A DNA stretch of 33,253 nucleotides from an uncultured bacterium (GCA_913053845.1 CAJXGD010000026.1:1-33253), one strand, 5' to 3'. Positions 13,510-22,970 are shown, counted from the stretch's first letter. The notes: generated from the letters alone by a model not told the origin. Numbers and translations: made by a program.

Positions 13510-14271
13510 TTAGCTCAACTGACCATAGTACATCCTGGTCGTGTACTCAAACCTCACCCGGCCATTGATTTCGTGGGCCTGGAAAACCTTCGAGAGTTCA
13601 GCCAGCATCGGTTCATAATCGGGATAACCCACCTCAGGCGTATAAGAGGACGACAGTAGCCGCCCCCGCACACCAGCATAGTCAAAGTCTTGCCGCTGGC
13701 TAAATGTCTCTGACTTGAACCCCTGTACTCCGTAGAAATCCGCCAGGGTAGCCTCGTCAACTTGTTTATGATTCACTTGGACATAGTCCGTAGCATATCG
13801 TTGGAGGAGTTGTTCATAAGCCATCAGGAAAGGTGTCGCTCGGTCCTCACGCTCATTCCAGACCAGCATCACCCAACCGGCTGGCCTGAGAATACGGCAG
13901 AATTCACTGCGAGCCTTTTGGCGATCAAACCAGTGAAAGGCTTGACCCGCCACAACAAAACCGACACTCTGATCGGCTAAAGTTGTGGCTTCTGCCCTGC
14001 CAGCTACACTGTGGAAGCCAGGATAATTCCGCAAGAGACGCTCACCGGCCGCTCGCATCTCGCGATTGGGTTCAACGGCAAACACCTGGTTGCCGCTTTG
14101 CAGGAATAGCTCGGTCAGCAGGCCGGTGCCAGAACCAATATCGGCGATCAGCGCGGCTGAGGCGAGTTGACATTCTTCTCGGAGAGTCGCGATCACCGCC
14201 GGTGGATAGTGGGGGCGATATTTGATGTAGTTCTCAACTCGGCTTGAAAAACGCAGTGTCGGGTCGGTCAT
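13510..14271 (-). CDS. Class I SAM-dependent methyltransferase
   Basis: 253 residues from ATG 14271, preferred over an in-frame TTG at 14289 because a TAGAGT -10 box ends 7 bases upstream. The N-terminus (FSSRVENYIKYRPHYP) and motif I (LIADIGSGTGLLTE), the acidic end of strand 2 (FAVEPNREM), the AEATTLADQSV stretch and QAFHWFD mark the methyltransferase_11/25 group related to trans-aconitate and ubiquinone/menaquinone-type methyltransferases. These act on small molecules in the cytosol; the substrate is unknown. It is convergent with the fabF-like gene and lies just downstream of the redox operon, but has its own promoter. Confidence 0.85.
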   Translation of the reverse strand: MTDPTLRFSSRVENYIKYRPHYPPAVIATLREECQLASAALIADIGSGTGLLTELFLQSGNQVFAVEPNREMRAAGERLLRNYPGFHSVAGRAEATTLADQSVGFVVAGQAFHWFDRQKARSEFCRILRPAGWVMLVWNEREDRATPFLMAYEQLLQRYATDYVQVNHKQVDEATLADFYGVQGFKSETFSQRQDFDYAGVRGRLLSSSYTPEVGYPDYEPMLAELSKVFQAHEINGRVRFEYTTRMYYGQLS

Positions 14272-14278
14272 AGCTGCA

Positions 14279-14307
14279 ACTCTAGCCAATATGGCTCAGT
14301 GGCTCAA
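14279..14307 (-). promoter_or_regulatory. Leaderless promoter of the methyltransferase gene
   Basis: On the minus strand, TTGAGC (14302-14307), 17 bases, then TAGAGT (14279-14284), with 7 bases to the ATG. The -35 box overlaps the stop codon of the cupredoxin-like gene. Confidence 0.55.
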
Positions 14308-14942
14308 CATCCAAGCTCACCCGCCGCTACCGTCATAATCCCTTTCATCCAACCCTGAGTGACCATGGGACCTCCCCAGCCACTCTCGCCGGTGCCGCAA
14401 GCTGCAAAGCACTGCCAGTAGTAGCTCCCCGCTCCGGGTGTGCGGAAGGCGAACTTGACGGTGGAAAGCGGAGGCAGGGGTACATTTAGGAGGTTTTTGG
14501 AATTCTGGCCGATGATTGTGAGGGTGTGAGCTACGCCATCGGCAGGGATCTCCGTGACGGTCTTCCCTTGTGTCTTGTCCACCATGCCATTGAGGGCTTT
14601 GATGACTGTGATGGTGCCGCCTTCGGTCCCCGCGACCTTGCTATAGCTGTCGGCGGCGAGGGGAGCCGGCCCGTCATCGAAGCAGCGGATCTGCACACGC
14701 AGCAACGTGTTCGCAGGGACGGTGAAGTTCGCCGGCACGAATTCAGGCCATCCCGCCTTGCCGTTCATCTTGCCCGTGAGGATGGACATGTAGAGATGCA
14801 CGTTGTTGGGTGCTGCCGCCTCTGCGGTCAGTGGTCTGGCCATCGAGACGACAAGCCCGCTCAAGGTGACCCCCCCTGCCAGCTTCAAGGCCGATCCCAA
14901 AGCCTGGCGACGCGTCATATTCTTCATGACTCCAGATGACAT
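14304..14942 (-). CDS. Tat-exported cupredoxin-like protein
   Basis: 212 residues from ATG 14942, placed 9 bases after GGGGAGGAG; an ATG at 14951 touches that site and is unlikely. A twin-arginine signal (TRRQALGS, Arg 11-12) and hydrophobic run lead to an Ala-rich cleavage area near 40-44. The mature beta domain has HTLTI (H139, a likely first copper ligand) and a C-terminal YYWQCFAACGTGESGWGGPM with C178, C182 and M193. The CxxxC plus Met recalls the CuA/cupredoxin ligand loop, but no His sits between the second Cys and the Met. Tat export fits a cofactor-loaded protein. It may carry electrons outside the membrane. It is the last gene of the minus-strand redox block, 80 bases after wrbA. 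Confidence 0.7.
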   Translation of the reverse strand: MSSGVMKNMTRRQALGSALKLAGGVTLSGLVVSMARPLTAEAAAPNNVHLYMSILTGKMNGKAGWPEFVPANFTVPANTLLRVQIRCFDDGPAPLAADSYSKVAGTEGGTITVIKALNGMVDKTQGKTVTEIPADGVAHTLTIIGQNSKNLLNVPLPPLSTVKFAFRTPGAGSYYWQCFAACGTGESGWGGPMVTQGWMKGIMTVAAGELGC

Positions 14943-15022
14943 ATACACCATCTCCTCCCCATCTTAAGTTAGTGAGAATTCGCCCTCTGAGCGTTGCTGG
15001 TCCCACACCGGGCATACACTGT

Positions 15023-15634
15023 TCAGCTCATCAGCTTCTTGGCAATCTTGGCGACGTGCTCGCCCTGGAAACGTGCGCCTGCCAGCTCATTTTCACTGGG
15101 GACACGACTCCCATCACCGCCGGCAATAGTAGAAGCACCGTAGGGGGAACAACCGCTGATCTCATCCATGGTCATCTGTCCCTGGAAGGTGTAAGGCAGG
15201 CCTACGATAACCATCCCATGATGAAGCAGCGTGGTGTGGAAGCTAAGGATGGTCGATTCCTGGCCGCCGTGCTGCGTGTTCGAGCTGGTGAACACGCTCC
15301 CCACCTTGCCAACCAGGGCACCTTTCATCCATAGCTGTCCGGTCGCATCGAGGAACTGCCGCATTTGCCCACACATGTTCCCAAATCGCGTGGGGGTGCC
15401 GAAGATGATCGCATCGGCTTCACCTAGGTGGTTCATCGCGCAGATTGGCACCTGAGTCTGCCGTTTCTGGGCCTCTACCGCACCCAGCTTCTCCAAAGCC
15501 GCATCAGGTAGCGTCTCTGGAACGCGTCGCAGTTGAACCTCAACGCCTGCAACCGACTGAGCACCCTCCTCCATCGCCTGTGCCAGTTGGTGGATGTGCC
15601 CATACATCGAATAGTAAGCTATCAGCACCTTCAT
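15023..15634 (-). CDS. wrbA: NAD(P)H:quinone oxidoreductase, WrbA type
   Basis: 203 residues, the usual WrbA length. A flavodoxin fold that binds FMN as a tetramer and reduces quinones by two electrons, avoiding semiquinone and superoxide. Visible signatures are the phosphate loop [12 protein letters not shown] (residues 7-18), [18 protein letters not shown] (near 79), [13 protein letters not shown] and the C-terminal [29 protein letters not shown] lies 7 bases before the ATG. It follows the GH15 gene by 33 bases on the same strand. The context of NADPH-producing and thiol-reducing enzymes fits an oxidative-stress role. Confidence 0.95.
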   Translation of the reverse strand: MKVLIAYYSMYGHIHQLAQAMEEGAQSVAGVEVQLRRVPETLPDAALEKLGAVEAQKRQTQVPICAMNHLGEADAIIFGTPTRFGNMCGQMRQFLDATGQLWMKGALVGKVGSVFTSSNTQHGGQESTILSFHTTLLHHGMVIVGLPYTFQGQMTMDEISGCSPYGASTIAGGDGSRVPSENELAGARFQGEHVAKIAKKLMS

Positions 15635-15667
15635 GGTGATCTCCTTTCCACTTGTTGGTCTAACGAC

Positions 15668-17560
15668 TCACGTCTTCGAGCTCAGCCCGCAAAGCTCCGG
15701 CCCCTTCGGGGTGCGCCCCTTGACCCGGCCCAGATAGAGCGCACTATTGATCAGGCCGATATGGCTGAAGCCCTGGGGGTAGTTTCCCAGTTGCTCTCGC
15801 AACACCGGATCGATCTCCTCGGCAAATAACCCCAAAGGGCTGCTGTAATCCAGCACACCGCTGAAGAGCTCCTCCGCTTGCTGGACCCGTCCTGAGAGGA
15901 CCAGCGCGTCCACCAGCCAAAAGGTGCAGAGCACAAAAGCCCCTTCACCTCCGGAAAGTCCATCGTCCTCCCGATAGCGATGAACCAGACCGTTGACCGT
16001 CAGCTCGTTAAGGGTCGTCTCGATCGTGCCCTGCACGCGTGGGTCCTGGTAGGGAAGCAGCCCCAGCTTGGGAATCAGCAGGCTGGTCGCGTCCAACGCT
16101 TCGGAATCGAACGATTGGACGAAACTGTTCAATTTCCGGCTGAACCCCCTCTCCAGAATGGTCCGCCGGATCGTCTCCCGCGTCGTCTCCCAACGGTCCG
16201 GCGGGGCTGCGAATCCCCGGCTCTGGGCCATCTTGAGCGCCCGATCCAGCGCCACCCAACACATCAGCTTGGAATAGGTAAAGTGCCGCGGTGCCCCGCG
16301 AACCTCCCAGATGCCGGCGTCTTTGGTGTCCCACACCTGGCAGACGTAGTCGGCAATCTGACAGATGAACTGCCAGTCGGCCGACGCGAGCTCCTCACCG
16401 TAGCGGGTGGTTTCGTAGAAGGCGTTGACCAGCTCGCCATAGATGTCCAACTGCTTTTGCTGGGCCGCTGCGTTGCCTATGCGCACCGGTGCCGAGTTCC
16501 GATAGCCGGATAGCTGATCGAGCTCCTGCTCCTCGAGGGCCAGATTGCCATGCAGGCCATACATGATTTGGATTTTGGAGGGGTCGCTGTACTGAGTGTG
16601 GGGAAGGTATAGCATTCTGAGCCAGCGAAAGTAGTTCTGTGCCTCCTGAACGTGACCCAGGTTGTAGAGCGCTTGCACCGTAAAAGAGGTATCCCGGATC
16701 CAAGCGTAGCGATAGTCCCAGTTGCGTACGCCACCGATCGCCTCGGGCAGCGAGGTGGTGGGTGCCGCAGCGATGGCACCGGTCTCCGGATGGGTCAGCA
16801 GCTTCAAGGCCAAGCCGGAGCGGACGACCTGCTCGTGCCACGGACCCTCGAAGATGCACTGGGATGGCTCACAGCGATGCACCCAGTTCAGCCAGTATTT
16901 TGACGTCTTCTCCAGCAGCGCTTCGCAGGCCTGAGCGCTCATCGCCCGCTGCTCACCGTAGGGCGGGACGAACCACTGGGCTGCTCCTTCGCCGTATTGT
17001 AGGACGAACCAGCGGCTCTCACCCTCGCTGAGCACCAGCTCACCCTGAGCCTGGCCATTCTCGATTTGCAGAGCACAGGGGGCCTGCAGGAAGAGACCCT
17101 GATCCTGCCATCCGGCAACGATTCCGCCTGCCAGCGATTCCAGGGTGGCCGAGGCGCGCGCGTAGTCAAAGCGAGGCTGAAAGAGGACCGTCAGTTCCAT
17201 CCTCCCCTGGCTGCAGGTCAGTTTCCTCAGCACGGCCCGGTGCTCACCCGGCGCAGCGCCTGGCTGGCCCATGATGGGCATAAAATCGGTCACGGTCACG
17301 CTCCCCGACGGCGCGTGAAAACTCGTGCGCAGGATATTGGTCCCTTCCAGATAAGCCTGCTGCGACTCAAAGCGTTCTTTCGGTCTGATCTGGAAATGTC
17401 CGCCCTTATGTAGGTCCAAAATAGCGGCGAAGACGCTGGAAGATTCCAGATGGGGAAAACAGAGCCAGTCTATCGAGCCATCCCGTCCCACCAGCGCGCA
17501 GGTCTCCAGATTGCCTATCAGACCATAATCGTTCAGTTTCTTGTAGCTTTCGTCGTTCAT
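15668..17560 (-). CDS. GH15 glycoside hydrolase (glucoamylase/trehalase type)
   Basis: A 630-residue cytosolic enzyme without signal peptide. The N-terminal trehalase-like beta domain shows YGLIGNLETCALVGRDGSIDWLCFP (residues 12-36). The (alpha/alpha)6 catalytic domain has GGVRNWDYRYAWIRD (near 276-290), WEVRG with E419 as likely general acid, and LFAEEIDP with E581 as likely base, followed by GNYPQGFSHIGLINSA. The family hydrolyses alpha-glucosidic bonds with inversion, releasing glucose from trehalose or alpha-glucan ends. Bacterial members with this N-terminal domain include acid trehalases. Its ATG overlaps the glucokinase stop (ATGA), so released glucose would be phosphorylated by a co-translated enzyme. 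Which substrate it uses is not decidable here. Confidence 0.9.
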   Translation of the reverse strand: MNDESYKKLNDYGLIGNLETCALVGRDGSIDWLCFPHLESSSVFAAILDLHKGGHFQIRPKERFESQQAYLEGTNILRTSFHAPSGSVTVTDFMPIMGQPGAAPGEHRAVLRKLTCSQGRMELTVLFQPRFDYARASATLESLAGGIVAGWQDQGLFLQAPCALQIENGQAQGELVLSEGESRWFVLQYGEGAAQWFVPPYGEQRAMSAQACEALLEKTSKYWLNWVHRCEPSQCIFEGPWHEQVVRSGLALKLLTHPETGAIAAAPTTSLPEAIGGVRNWDYRYAWIRDTSFTVQALYNLGHVQEAQNYFRWLRMLYLPHTQYSDPSKIQIMYGLHGNLALEEQELDQLSGYRNSAPVRIGNAAAQQKQLDIYGELVNAFYETTRYGEELASADWQFICQIADYVCQVWDTKDAGIWEVRGAPRHFTYSKLMCWVALDRALKMAQSRGFAAPPDRWETTRETIRRTILERGFSRKLNSFVQSFDSEALDATSLLIPKLGLLPYQDPRVQGTIETTLNELTVNGLVHRYREDDGLSGGEGAFVLCTFWLVDALVLSGRVQQAEELFSGVLDYSSPLGLFAEEIDPVLREQLGNYPQGFSHIGLINSALYLGRVKGRTPKGPELCGLSSKT

Positions 17561-18552
17561 GGATTTCCCTCCGGCAAGCTGAGCCGGGCATAGCGGGCCG
17601 CGCCGAGCAGGGCCGTCCGCGGATTGAGGATAACCCGCACCGGCATTTCAGCCAACAAGCTTTGCATACGTCCCTTGGCCACAAAGCGCTTCATGAAGCC
17701 CCCGCGGCGCAACGCTGGCAAGATCTTGGGGGCGATCCCACCGCCCAGAGTGATCCCACCGCAGGCCAAGGCCTTCAGTGCCAGATTACCGGCCTCTGCG
17801 CCGTAAAGCGCGACGAAGAGCTCCAGCGCCCGGCAGCAGAGCGGTGAGCGGTCCTCCAAAGCTAGCTCGGAGATGACTGCTGCCAGGTCGGTTCCGCGCA
17901 GCGCCTCGGCCAACCAGGCCGGCTCTTCGGCCCGATGAGTATCACGCAAGAAGCGATAGATATTCCCCAGACCAGGTCCGGAGACCAGGTGGTCCCAGCT
18001 CACATGGGGAGAGCTGGGCAGCAGGTACCTGAGCAACTCGATCTCTTCAGCGCTGCCTGGGGCAAAATCACAGTGACCACCCTCAGAGGCGGAGATGAGC
18101 GGCCGCCCAGCGCCACGAAAGATGATCGCTTCTCCCAGTCCCGTCCCGGCGGCGATGAGGGCCATGTTGCCCCGGCTATCCGCCAGTCCCTGATTAAGAG
18201 TACAAAAATCGCTCTCCGTCAAGACCGCTAAGCCATAGGCCGTCGCCTCCAGATCGTTGATCAAGGCTACGTTATCCAGGTCCAGCTCGCGCTGCAAGTC
18301 GCGCAGGTCCACGCTCCAAGGCAGATTGGGTCCCTGGCAGCGCCCATCCACCACCGGGCCGGCGATCCCCACGCAGGCGGCCAGGATCGGCAGGCCGTGG
18401 CTGTGGCAATAAGCACCAATAATGGCTTCCAGGCTGGGATAGTCGGCGCTGGCAAAGCGCTCCAGTTGTTCGGGCCTCAGCGGCGACGCGCGCTCCGGGT
18501 CAAAGAGGGCCAGATTGACCTTGGTTCCTCCCACATCGGCGGCTAAGATCAT
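17557..18552 (-). CDS. glk: Glucokinase
   Basis: 331 residues of the ASKHA-fold Glk family. It phosphorylates glucose with ATP to glucose 6-phosphate. Motifs in order: AADVGGTKVNLA (phosphate 1), INDLEATAYG with the sugar-binding Asn-Asp, AAGTGLGEA (phosphate 2), SEGGHCDFAP and a C-terminal TLGGGIAPKILP adenosine region. It has no ROK-type zinc signature, so it is the proteobacterial/cyanobacterial Glk type. It overlaps pgl upstream and GH15 downstream by four bases each, and supplies substrate for Zwf. Confidence 0.93.
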   Translation of the reverse strand: MILAADVGGTKVNLALFDPERASPLRPEQLERFASADYPSLEAIIGAYCHSHGLPILAACVGIAGPVVDGRCQGPNLPWSVDLRDLQRELDLDNVALINDLEATAYGLAVLTESDFCTLNQGLADSRGNMALIAAGTGLGEAIIFRGAGRPLISASEGGHCDFAPGSAEEIELLRYLLPSSPHVSWDHLVSGPGLGNIYRFLRDTHRAEEPAWLAEALRGTDLAAVISELALEDRSPLCCRALELFVALYGAEAGNLALKALACGGITLGGGIAPKILPALRRGGFMKRFVAKGRMQSLLAEMPVRVILNPRTALLGAARYARLSLPEGNP

Positions 18553-19310
18553 CGTCCCCCCTGAGCCCGCTGTAGACGTTCGGCCGCTGCTTCATCGAGG
18601 AACCAGCGCGGCTCACCCTCCGCGGGGCGAACTCGGCTTGCCGGAAGAGCAGATCCATTCTGCTCGAGCACCGCATGCAGCGCCGGCACCTTGACCTCGC
18701 CGGAGACCAGGAAGTAGATCGCTCTGGCGCTGTTGATCGCCAGGAAAGTAAGCGTGATCCGCTGGCGAATCTCATAGGCCGGTGGGGCGAGTACGGCTCG
18801 CACCCAACTCTCTTGCTCCTCTAAGACCGGATCGCCCGGAAAGAGCGAGGCGGTGTGACCATCGGCGCCCAGGCCCAGTAAAACCAGATCGAATGCAGGC
18901 CATGCGGCCTGCGGCCAGTGTGACCGGAGCAGTCGTTCATAGGCCGCTGCAGCCTCTCGCGGAGGCTCCAGCTCGGCGGGGATGCGATGGACGTTCTCCG
19001 CAGGCAGCGGGACGCGTGAGATCAAGGTCTCCTGGGCCAACTTGAAATTGCTCTGGGGCCGGTCAGGCGGGACGCAGCGCTCGTCGCCCCAGAAGAGATG
19101 TACCTGATGCCAAGCGATATTATCGCCATATTCGCCCGCCAGTAACTCATAGAGCCTGCGAGGCGTGCTCCCCCCGGCGAGCACTAGATCGAAGCGTCCC
19201 CGCTCGGTCACAGCAGTGCGAGCCAGCTGCACGAGGCGCTCGGCCGCCGCGCGGCTGAGCGCCTCCAGGTCCGAAAAAACCTCCACTTCGTCCTTTATGA
19301 GATCAGACAC
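18549..19310 (-). CDS. pgl: 6-phosphogluconolactonase
   Basis: A 253-residue member of the SOL/DevB family that hydrolyses 6-phosphogluconolactone to 6-phosphogluconate in the oxidative pentose phosphate pathway. [16 protein letters not shown] (near 42), the [18 protein letters not shown] block (near 71-88) and [16 protein letters not shown] (near 144) are the diagnostic motifs. Its start lies inside the zwf 3' end (16-base overlap) and its stop overlaps the glk start, so it is tightly coupled to both partners. Confidence 0.96.
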   Translation of the reverse strand: MSDLIKDEVEVFSDLEALSRAAAERLVQLARTAVTERGRFDLVLAGGSTPRRLYELLAGEYGDNIAWHQVHLFWGDERCVPPDRPQSNFKLAQETLISRVPLPAENVHRIPAELEPPREAAAAYERLLRSHWPQAAWPAFDLVLLGLGADGHTASLFPGDPVLEEQESWVRAVLAPPAYEIRQRITLTFLAINSARAIYFLVSGEVKVPALHAVLEQNGSALPASRVRPAEGEPRWFLDEAAAERLQRAQGGR

Positions 19311-20767
19311 GGTTCTCCCTTGTGGGCCAGGAGTCGGGCGGCCTCCTCCGGTCCCCAGCTCCCGGCGGGGTAGGTACGCAGGGGCACTTTCCCCTCCAGC
19401 AGCGGCGCATAGAGCTTCCAGGAGGCTTCCACCTCGTCGGCATGGACGAAGAGGGTCTGATCGCCGCCGAGCACGTCGAGCAGTAGCGTCTGATAGGCGT
19501 CTGGCAGAGGGCCGAAGGCCTCCTTGTACTGGAAGCGCAATCGCTCGGTCTGCAAAGTGAAGGCCGCGCCGGGTGTCTTGACGTCAAAGCATAGCGTAAA
19601 ACCCTCGTCCGGCTGTAGGGTGATCAGCAGCACGTTGGAGCGCAGCTCACAGGCGTCAAAGGTCTGGAAGAGGCAGACAGGAGGCTGACGAAAGGTGACC
19701 GCGATCTGGGTCAGGTGGCGGGCGAGCCGCTTTCCGGTGCGCAGGTAGAAGGGAACGCCCTGCCAGCGCCAGTTGTCAACCTCCAACCGCAGTGCCACGT
19801 ATGTCTCGGTTTGGGAATCGGGGGCGACGCCGGGCTCTTCCCGGTAGCCGAGCACCTTTTCACCTTCGGTCTGGCCGGAGCTGTACTGCCCCAAGACGAC
19901 GTTCTCGGGACGGATGGGTGCCATAGAGCGCAAGACCTTGATCTTCTCGTAGCGGATGGCGTCCGCCTCGAAGGCAGCCGGCACGCCCATGGCCATCAGA
20001 GTCAACAGTTGGGTGAGGTGATTCTGCACCATGTCGCGCAAGGCACCCGCCCGTTCGTAGTAACCGGCACGCCGCTCGATCCCCAGCGTTTCGGCCACGG
20101 TAATCTGCACGCTCTCCACCCGGTCGCGGTTCCAGAGCGACTCGAAGAGGGCGTTGGCGAAGCGGAAGACAAGCAAGTTTTGCACCGTCTCTTTGCCCAG
20201 ATAGTGGTCGATGCGATAGACCTGCGATTCGTCAAAATAGCGATGGACCAGGCGATTGAGCTCTTGGGCCGAGGCCAGATCACGTCCGAAGGGTTTTTCG
20301 ATCACCAGCCGCGTCCAACCGGGGCCCTGATTCAGTCCGGCCCGTCCCAGACCTTCGATAGCACCAGGAAAGGCGACCGGCGGCAGGGCCAGATAAAAAA
20401 CCCGGTTGCCCGGCAGTCGCTGCTCGCGCTCCAAAGCTTCGATGCGCGCGGTCAGGGTCTGATAATTTTCTGCGCCTCCCTGGCCGCTCGGCTGGTAGTC
20501 GGTGATCGACTGATAGTGCAGACACCGGTTGCACCAACGCTCCAACGCCTCCGAAGCGAATCCGGTCTCCTGCAGCATCTCACGAGCCCTGGCACGAAAA
20601 CCTGAATCATTCAGGTCTGTGTGCCGAGCGACCCCCAGGACATGGTCCTCTGAGGTGAGCACCCCACTCTTGATTAACTGGCAGAGGGCCGGCAGCAGCT
20701 TGCGGTGCGTCAGGTCGCCGGTTGCGCCTAGAATGACAAAGAGGTGCGGTTCAACCTGTTCATTCAT
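19295..20767 (-). CDS. zwf: Glucose-6-phosphate 1-dehydrogenase
   Basis: 490 residues, the normal length. It oxidises glucose 6-phosphate to the lactone with reduction of NADP. The nucleotide fold begins with [18 protein letters not shown] (11-28). EKPFGRD lies at 157-163 and the substrate-binding RIDHYLGKE at 185-193. LRTGKRL near the C-terminal domain is also typical. The ATG overlaps the gnd stop by four bases. This is the committed NADPH-generating step of the operon. Confidence 0.97.
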   Translation of the reverse strand: MNEQVEPHLFVILGATGDLTHRKLLPALCQLIKSGVLTSEDHVLGVARHTDLNDSGFRARAREMLQETGFASEALERWCNRCLHYQSITDYQPSGQGGAENYQTLTARIEALEREQRLPGNRVFYLALPPVAFPGAIEGLGRAGLNQGPGWTRLVIEKPFGRDLASAQELNRLVHRYFDESQVYRIDHYLGKETVQNLLVFRFANALFESLWNRDRVESVQITVAETLGIERRAGYYERAGALRDMVQNHLTQLLTLMAMGVPAAFEADAIRYEKIKVLRSMAPIRPENVVLGQYSSGQTEGEKVLGYREEPGVAPDSQTETYVALRLEVDNWRWQGVPFYLRTGKRLARHLTQIAVTFRQPPVCLFQTFDACELRSNVLLITLQPDEGFTLCFDVKTPGAAFTLQTERLRFQYKEAFGPLPDAYQTLLLDVLGGDQTLFVHADEVEASWKLYAPLLEGKVPLRTYPAGSWGPEEAARLLAHKGEPCLIS

Positions 20768-21678
20768 GGTTTGTCCTCGTGTTTGACCGCATGACCGCCG
20801 AATTGCTGCCGCATGGCGGCCAGCAGCTTGTCACCGAACGACTCGGGGTCCCGTGAGCGCAGCCGCTCCAGCAGTGCGAGGGTGATCACCGGAGCCGGCA
20901 CATCGAGATCTATCGCCTCAAAAGCGGTCCAGCGCCCCTCACCGGAGTCAGCTACGTAGGGGGCGATGCCGCTCAAGTCCGGGTTTTCGCCCAAGGCGTT
21001 GGCGATCAGGTCCAGCAGCCAGGAGCGCACCACGCTGGAATAGCGCCAGATCTGGGCCACCTGCTCCAAATCGAGGCTGAACTCGCTCTTATGCTCCATG
21101 ATCGAGAACCCTTCGGCGTAGGCTTGCATCAGGCCATACTCGATCCCGTTATGGACCATCTTGACGAAGTGGCCCGCACCGCTCGGCCCCACATGTCCCC
21201 AGCCCCGGTCGGGTGCCGGAGCCAGCGTCTCGAAGATCGGTCTCAGCCGCCCGATGATAGAGTCCTCGCCGCCGACCATCAGGCTGTAGCCCTCTTTGAG
21301 CCCCCAGACGCCGCCGCTGGTGCCCACATCTACGTAGTGCAAGCCCTTGGCAGAGACTAAGGCAGCGCGGCGCAGCGTATCTTTATAATTGGAGTTACCT
21401 CCGTCTATGATCACGTCATCCGGGCGGAGCTGAGCCAGCAAACTCTCGATCGTCTGGTCCACCGGAGCGCCGGCGGGAACCATTAGCCAAATAGCTCGCG
21501 GGGGTGGGAGCTGCTCGATCAGCGCTGCCAGCGAGTCTGCGCCGGCCACCCCCGTTGCCACCGTGCGGGCTATCGCCTCGGTGCTCCGGTCATAACCGAC
21601 CACCCGGTGGCCGCCCTGGATCAGCCTTTCGGCCATATTGGCTCCCATACGTCCTAGTCCGATCATGCCCAGTTCCAT
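20764..21678 (-). CDS. gnd: 6-phosphogluconate dehydrogenase, short (YqeC/GndA-like) type
   Basis: 304 residues, the short decarboxylating class. The fold starts [15 protein letters not shown] (5-19), strand 2 ends VVGYDRST, then [22 protein letters not shown], and the catalytic [16 protein letters not shown]. The enzyme converts 6-phosphogluconate to ribulose 5-phosphate and CO2. The acidic Asp at the end of strand 2, in place of the Asn-Arg of classic NADP enzymes, suggests a preference for NAD (inference). AAGGAGG lies 8 bases before the ATG. The 85-base gap to the upstream trxB-like gene holds a palindromic element. Confidence 0.93.
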   Translation of the reverse strand: MELGMIGLGRMGANMAERLIQGGHRVVGYDRSTEAIARTVATGVAGADSLAALIEQLPPPRAIWLMVPAGAPVDQTIESLLAQLRPDDVIIDGGNSNYKDTLRRAALVSAKGLHYVDVGTSGGVWGLKEGYSLMVGGEDSIIGRLRPIFETLAPAPDRGWGHVGPSGAGHFVKMVHNGIEYGLMQAYAEGFSIMEHKSEFSLDLEQVAQIWRYSSVVRSWLLDLIANALGENPDLSGIAPYVADSGEGRWTAFEAIDLDVPAPVITLALLERLRSRDPESFGDKLLAAMRQQFGGHAVKHEDKP

Positions 21679-21728
21679 CGCTCATTCCTCCTTGTACTGC
21701 TTCGCGTTCATCATGTCGTGTGCATCGC

Positions 21729-21752
21729 AGGGGCGTATGGCCATACGCCCCT
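21729..21752. repeat. Palindromic repeat element, copy 1 (intergenic)
   Basis: A perfect 24-bp palindrome (AGGGGCGTATGG and its complement) lies between gnd and the thioredoxin-reductase gene, with AC/GC flanks that nearly extend it. Its outer arms (AGGGGC ... GCCCCTAC) match the element inside the transaldolase gene at 28089-28118, so both probably belong to one REP-like family. No T tract follows, so it is not a classic terminator. It could stabilise the mRNA in this gap. Confidence 0.7.
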
Positions 21753-21763
21753 ACGCATCTCTC

Positions 21764-22945
21764 TTAGAGTCCCTTGAGATATTCGCGGATCATCAGTGCG
21801 GCGGTGGCCCCTTCGCCCACAGCCGCAGCCGCCTGTTTGGTCGAGCCGCTGCGCAGGTCGCCAGCGGCAAACAGGCCGGGCAGGCTGGTCATCAGCTCGG
21901 CGGAAGTCACCACGAAGCCCCGTTCGTCCAGCTCGACCAGATCACTGACCAGTTCGTTGTTGGGGGCCATGCCGATGAAGACGAAGACCCCGTCGGGCCT
22001 GAGTTTTTCGCTTTGCTCCGTGCGACGGTCCTGAAGAACCAGCGCGGACAGTTTGCCATTGCTCTCGAAGGACTGCACGGCCACGTTGGTGCGCACGGTG
22101 ATCTGAGGGTGTTGATAGACTTTCTCCTGGATCAGCTTTTGCGCCGTGAGTTCCGGTTTATTTTGCAGTAAGGTGACCTGGGTGGCAAACTTGGTCAGGA
22201 AGAGGCTCTCCTCGCAAGCGCTGTTCCCGCCGCCGATTACGGCCACCGTCTTGCCCTTGTAGAACGCGCCGTCGCAGGTGGCACAGTAGTGAAGGTTGAT
22301 CCCGATCAGCTCCTCCTCGCCGGGCACCCCCAGCCGCCGATAGATCGAGCCGCTGGCCAGCAGGATTGCTCCGGCGCCGTATTGGCTGCCATCGGCGGTC
22401 TGAACCTTCAAGCCGGCCTTGCCCTGCACAACTTGACTGACCTGCTGCGCCTGCAGCAGCTCCGCGCCGAAGCGGCGCGCCTGCTGGGCGAAGCGCTCGG
22501 CCAGCTCCGCTCCCCGAATGCCGGCGGGGAAGCCGGGGAAATTTTCCAGTTTCTCGGTGATGCCGATCTGGCCCCCCAAGGCGGACTTTTCGATGACCAG
22601 CGTCTCCACACCCTCGCGGGCCAGATATAGGGCAGCGGTCAAGCCGGTAGGACCACCACCGATGATAATGCAATCATAATAAGGGCACTTTGCCCGAGTG
22701 CTCAGCCCTAGCTTGGCCGCCAGCTCGGCGTTGGAGGGCTCGACCAGCAGCGAGCCATCTTGAAAGAGGATCGTAGGCACCTTCTGGCGCCCCCGATTGA
22801 GCTCTTCCACCACTTTGGCCTCTTGCGGCCGGGCTTCGATGTCCACCCACCGATAAGGAATGCGCTGCTCGGCCAAAAACTTCTTGCTCCGCCGGCAGTC
22901 GGGGCACCAGGTGGTGCCGTAGACGACTATCTTGTTCTCACTCAT
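21764..22945 (-). CDS. Glutaredoxin-like domain fused to thioredoxin reductase
   Basis: 393 residues from ATG 22945, with AGGAG 7 bases upstream; a GTG one codon earlier is less well spaced. Residues 1-85 form a glutaredoxin/mycoredoxin-type domain with the redox motif CPDC (C14, C17) and KVPTILFQDG (cis-Pro). Residues from about 90 are a low-molecular-weight thioredoxin reductase: IIIGGGPTGLTAALYLAREG (FAD), CATCDG (C221, C224), VIGGGNSACEE (NAD(P)H) and the C-terminal FAAGDLRSGSTKQAA. The reductase would take NAD(P)H electrons and pass them to the attached domain, making a self-contained dithiol reductase. It lies 25 bases downstream of egtD in the same run. Confidence 0.92.
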   Translation of the reverse strand: MSENKIVVYGTTWCPDCRRSKKFLAEQRIPYRWVDIEARPQEAKVVEELNRGRQKVPTILFQDGSLLVEPSNAELAAKLGLSTRAKCPYYDCIIIGGGPTGLTAALYLAREGVETLVIEKSALGGQIGITEKLENFPGFPAGIRGAELAERFAQQARRFGAELLQAQQVSQVVQGKAGLKVQTADGSQYGAGAILLASGSIYRRLGVPGEEELIGINLHYCATCDGAFYKGKTVAVIGGGNSACEESLFLTKFATQVTLLQNKPELTAQKLIQEKVYQHPQITVRTNVAVQSFESNGKLSALVLQDRRTEQSEKLRPDGVFVFIGMAPNNELVSDLVELDERGFVVTSAELMTSLPGLFAAGDLRSGSTKQAAAAVGEGATAALMIREYLKGL

Positions 22946-22970
22946 CACCTTGCTCCTTGATCTTCAACTT

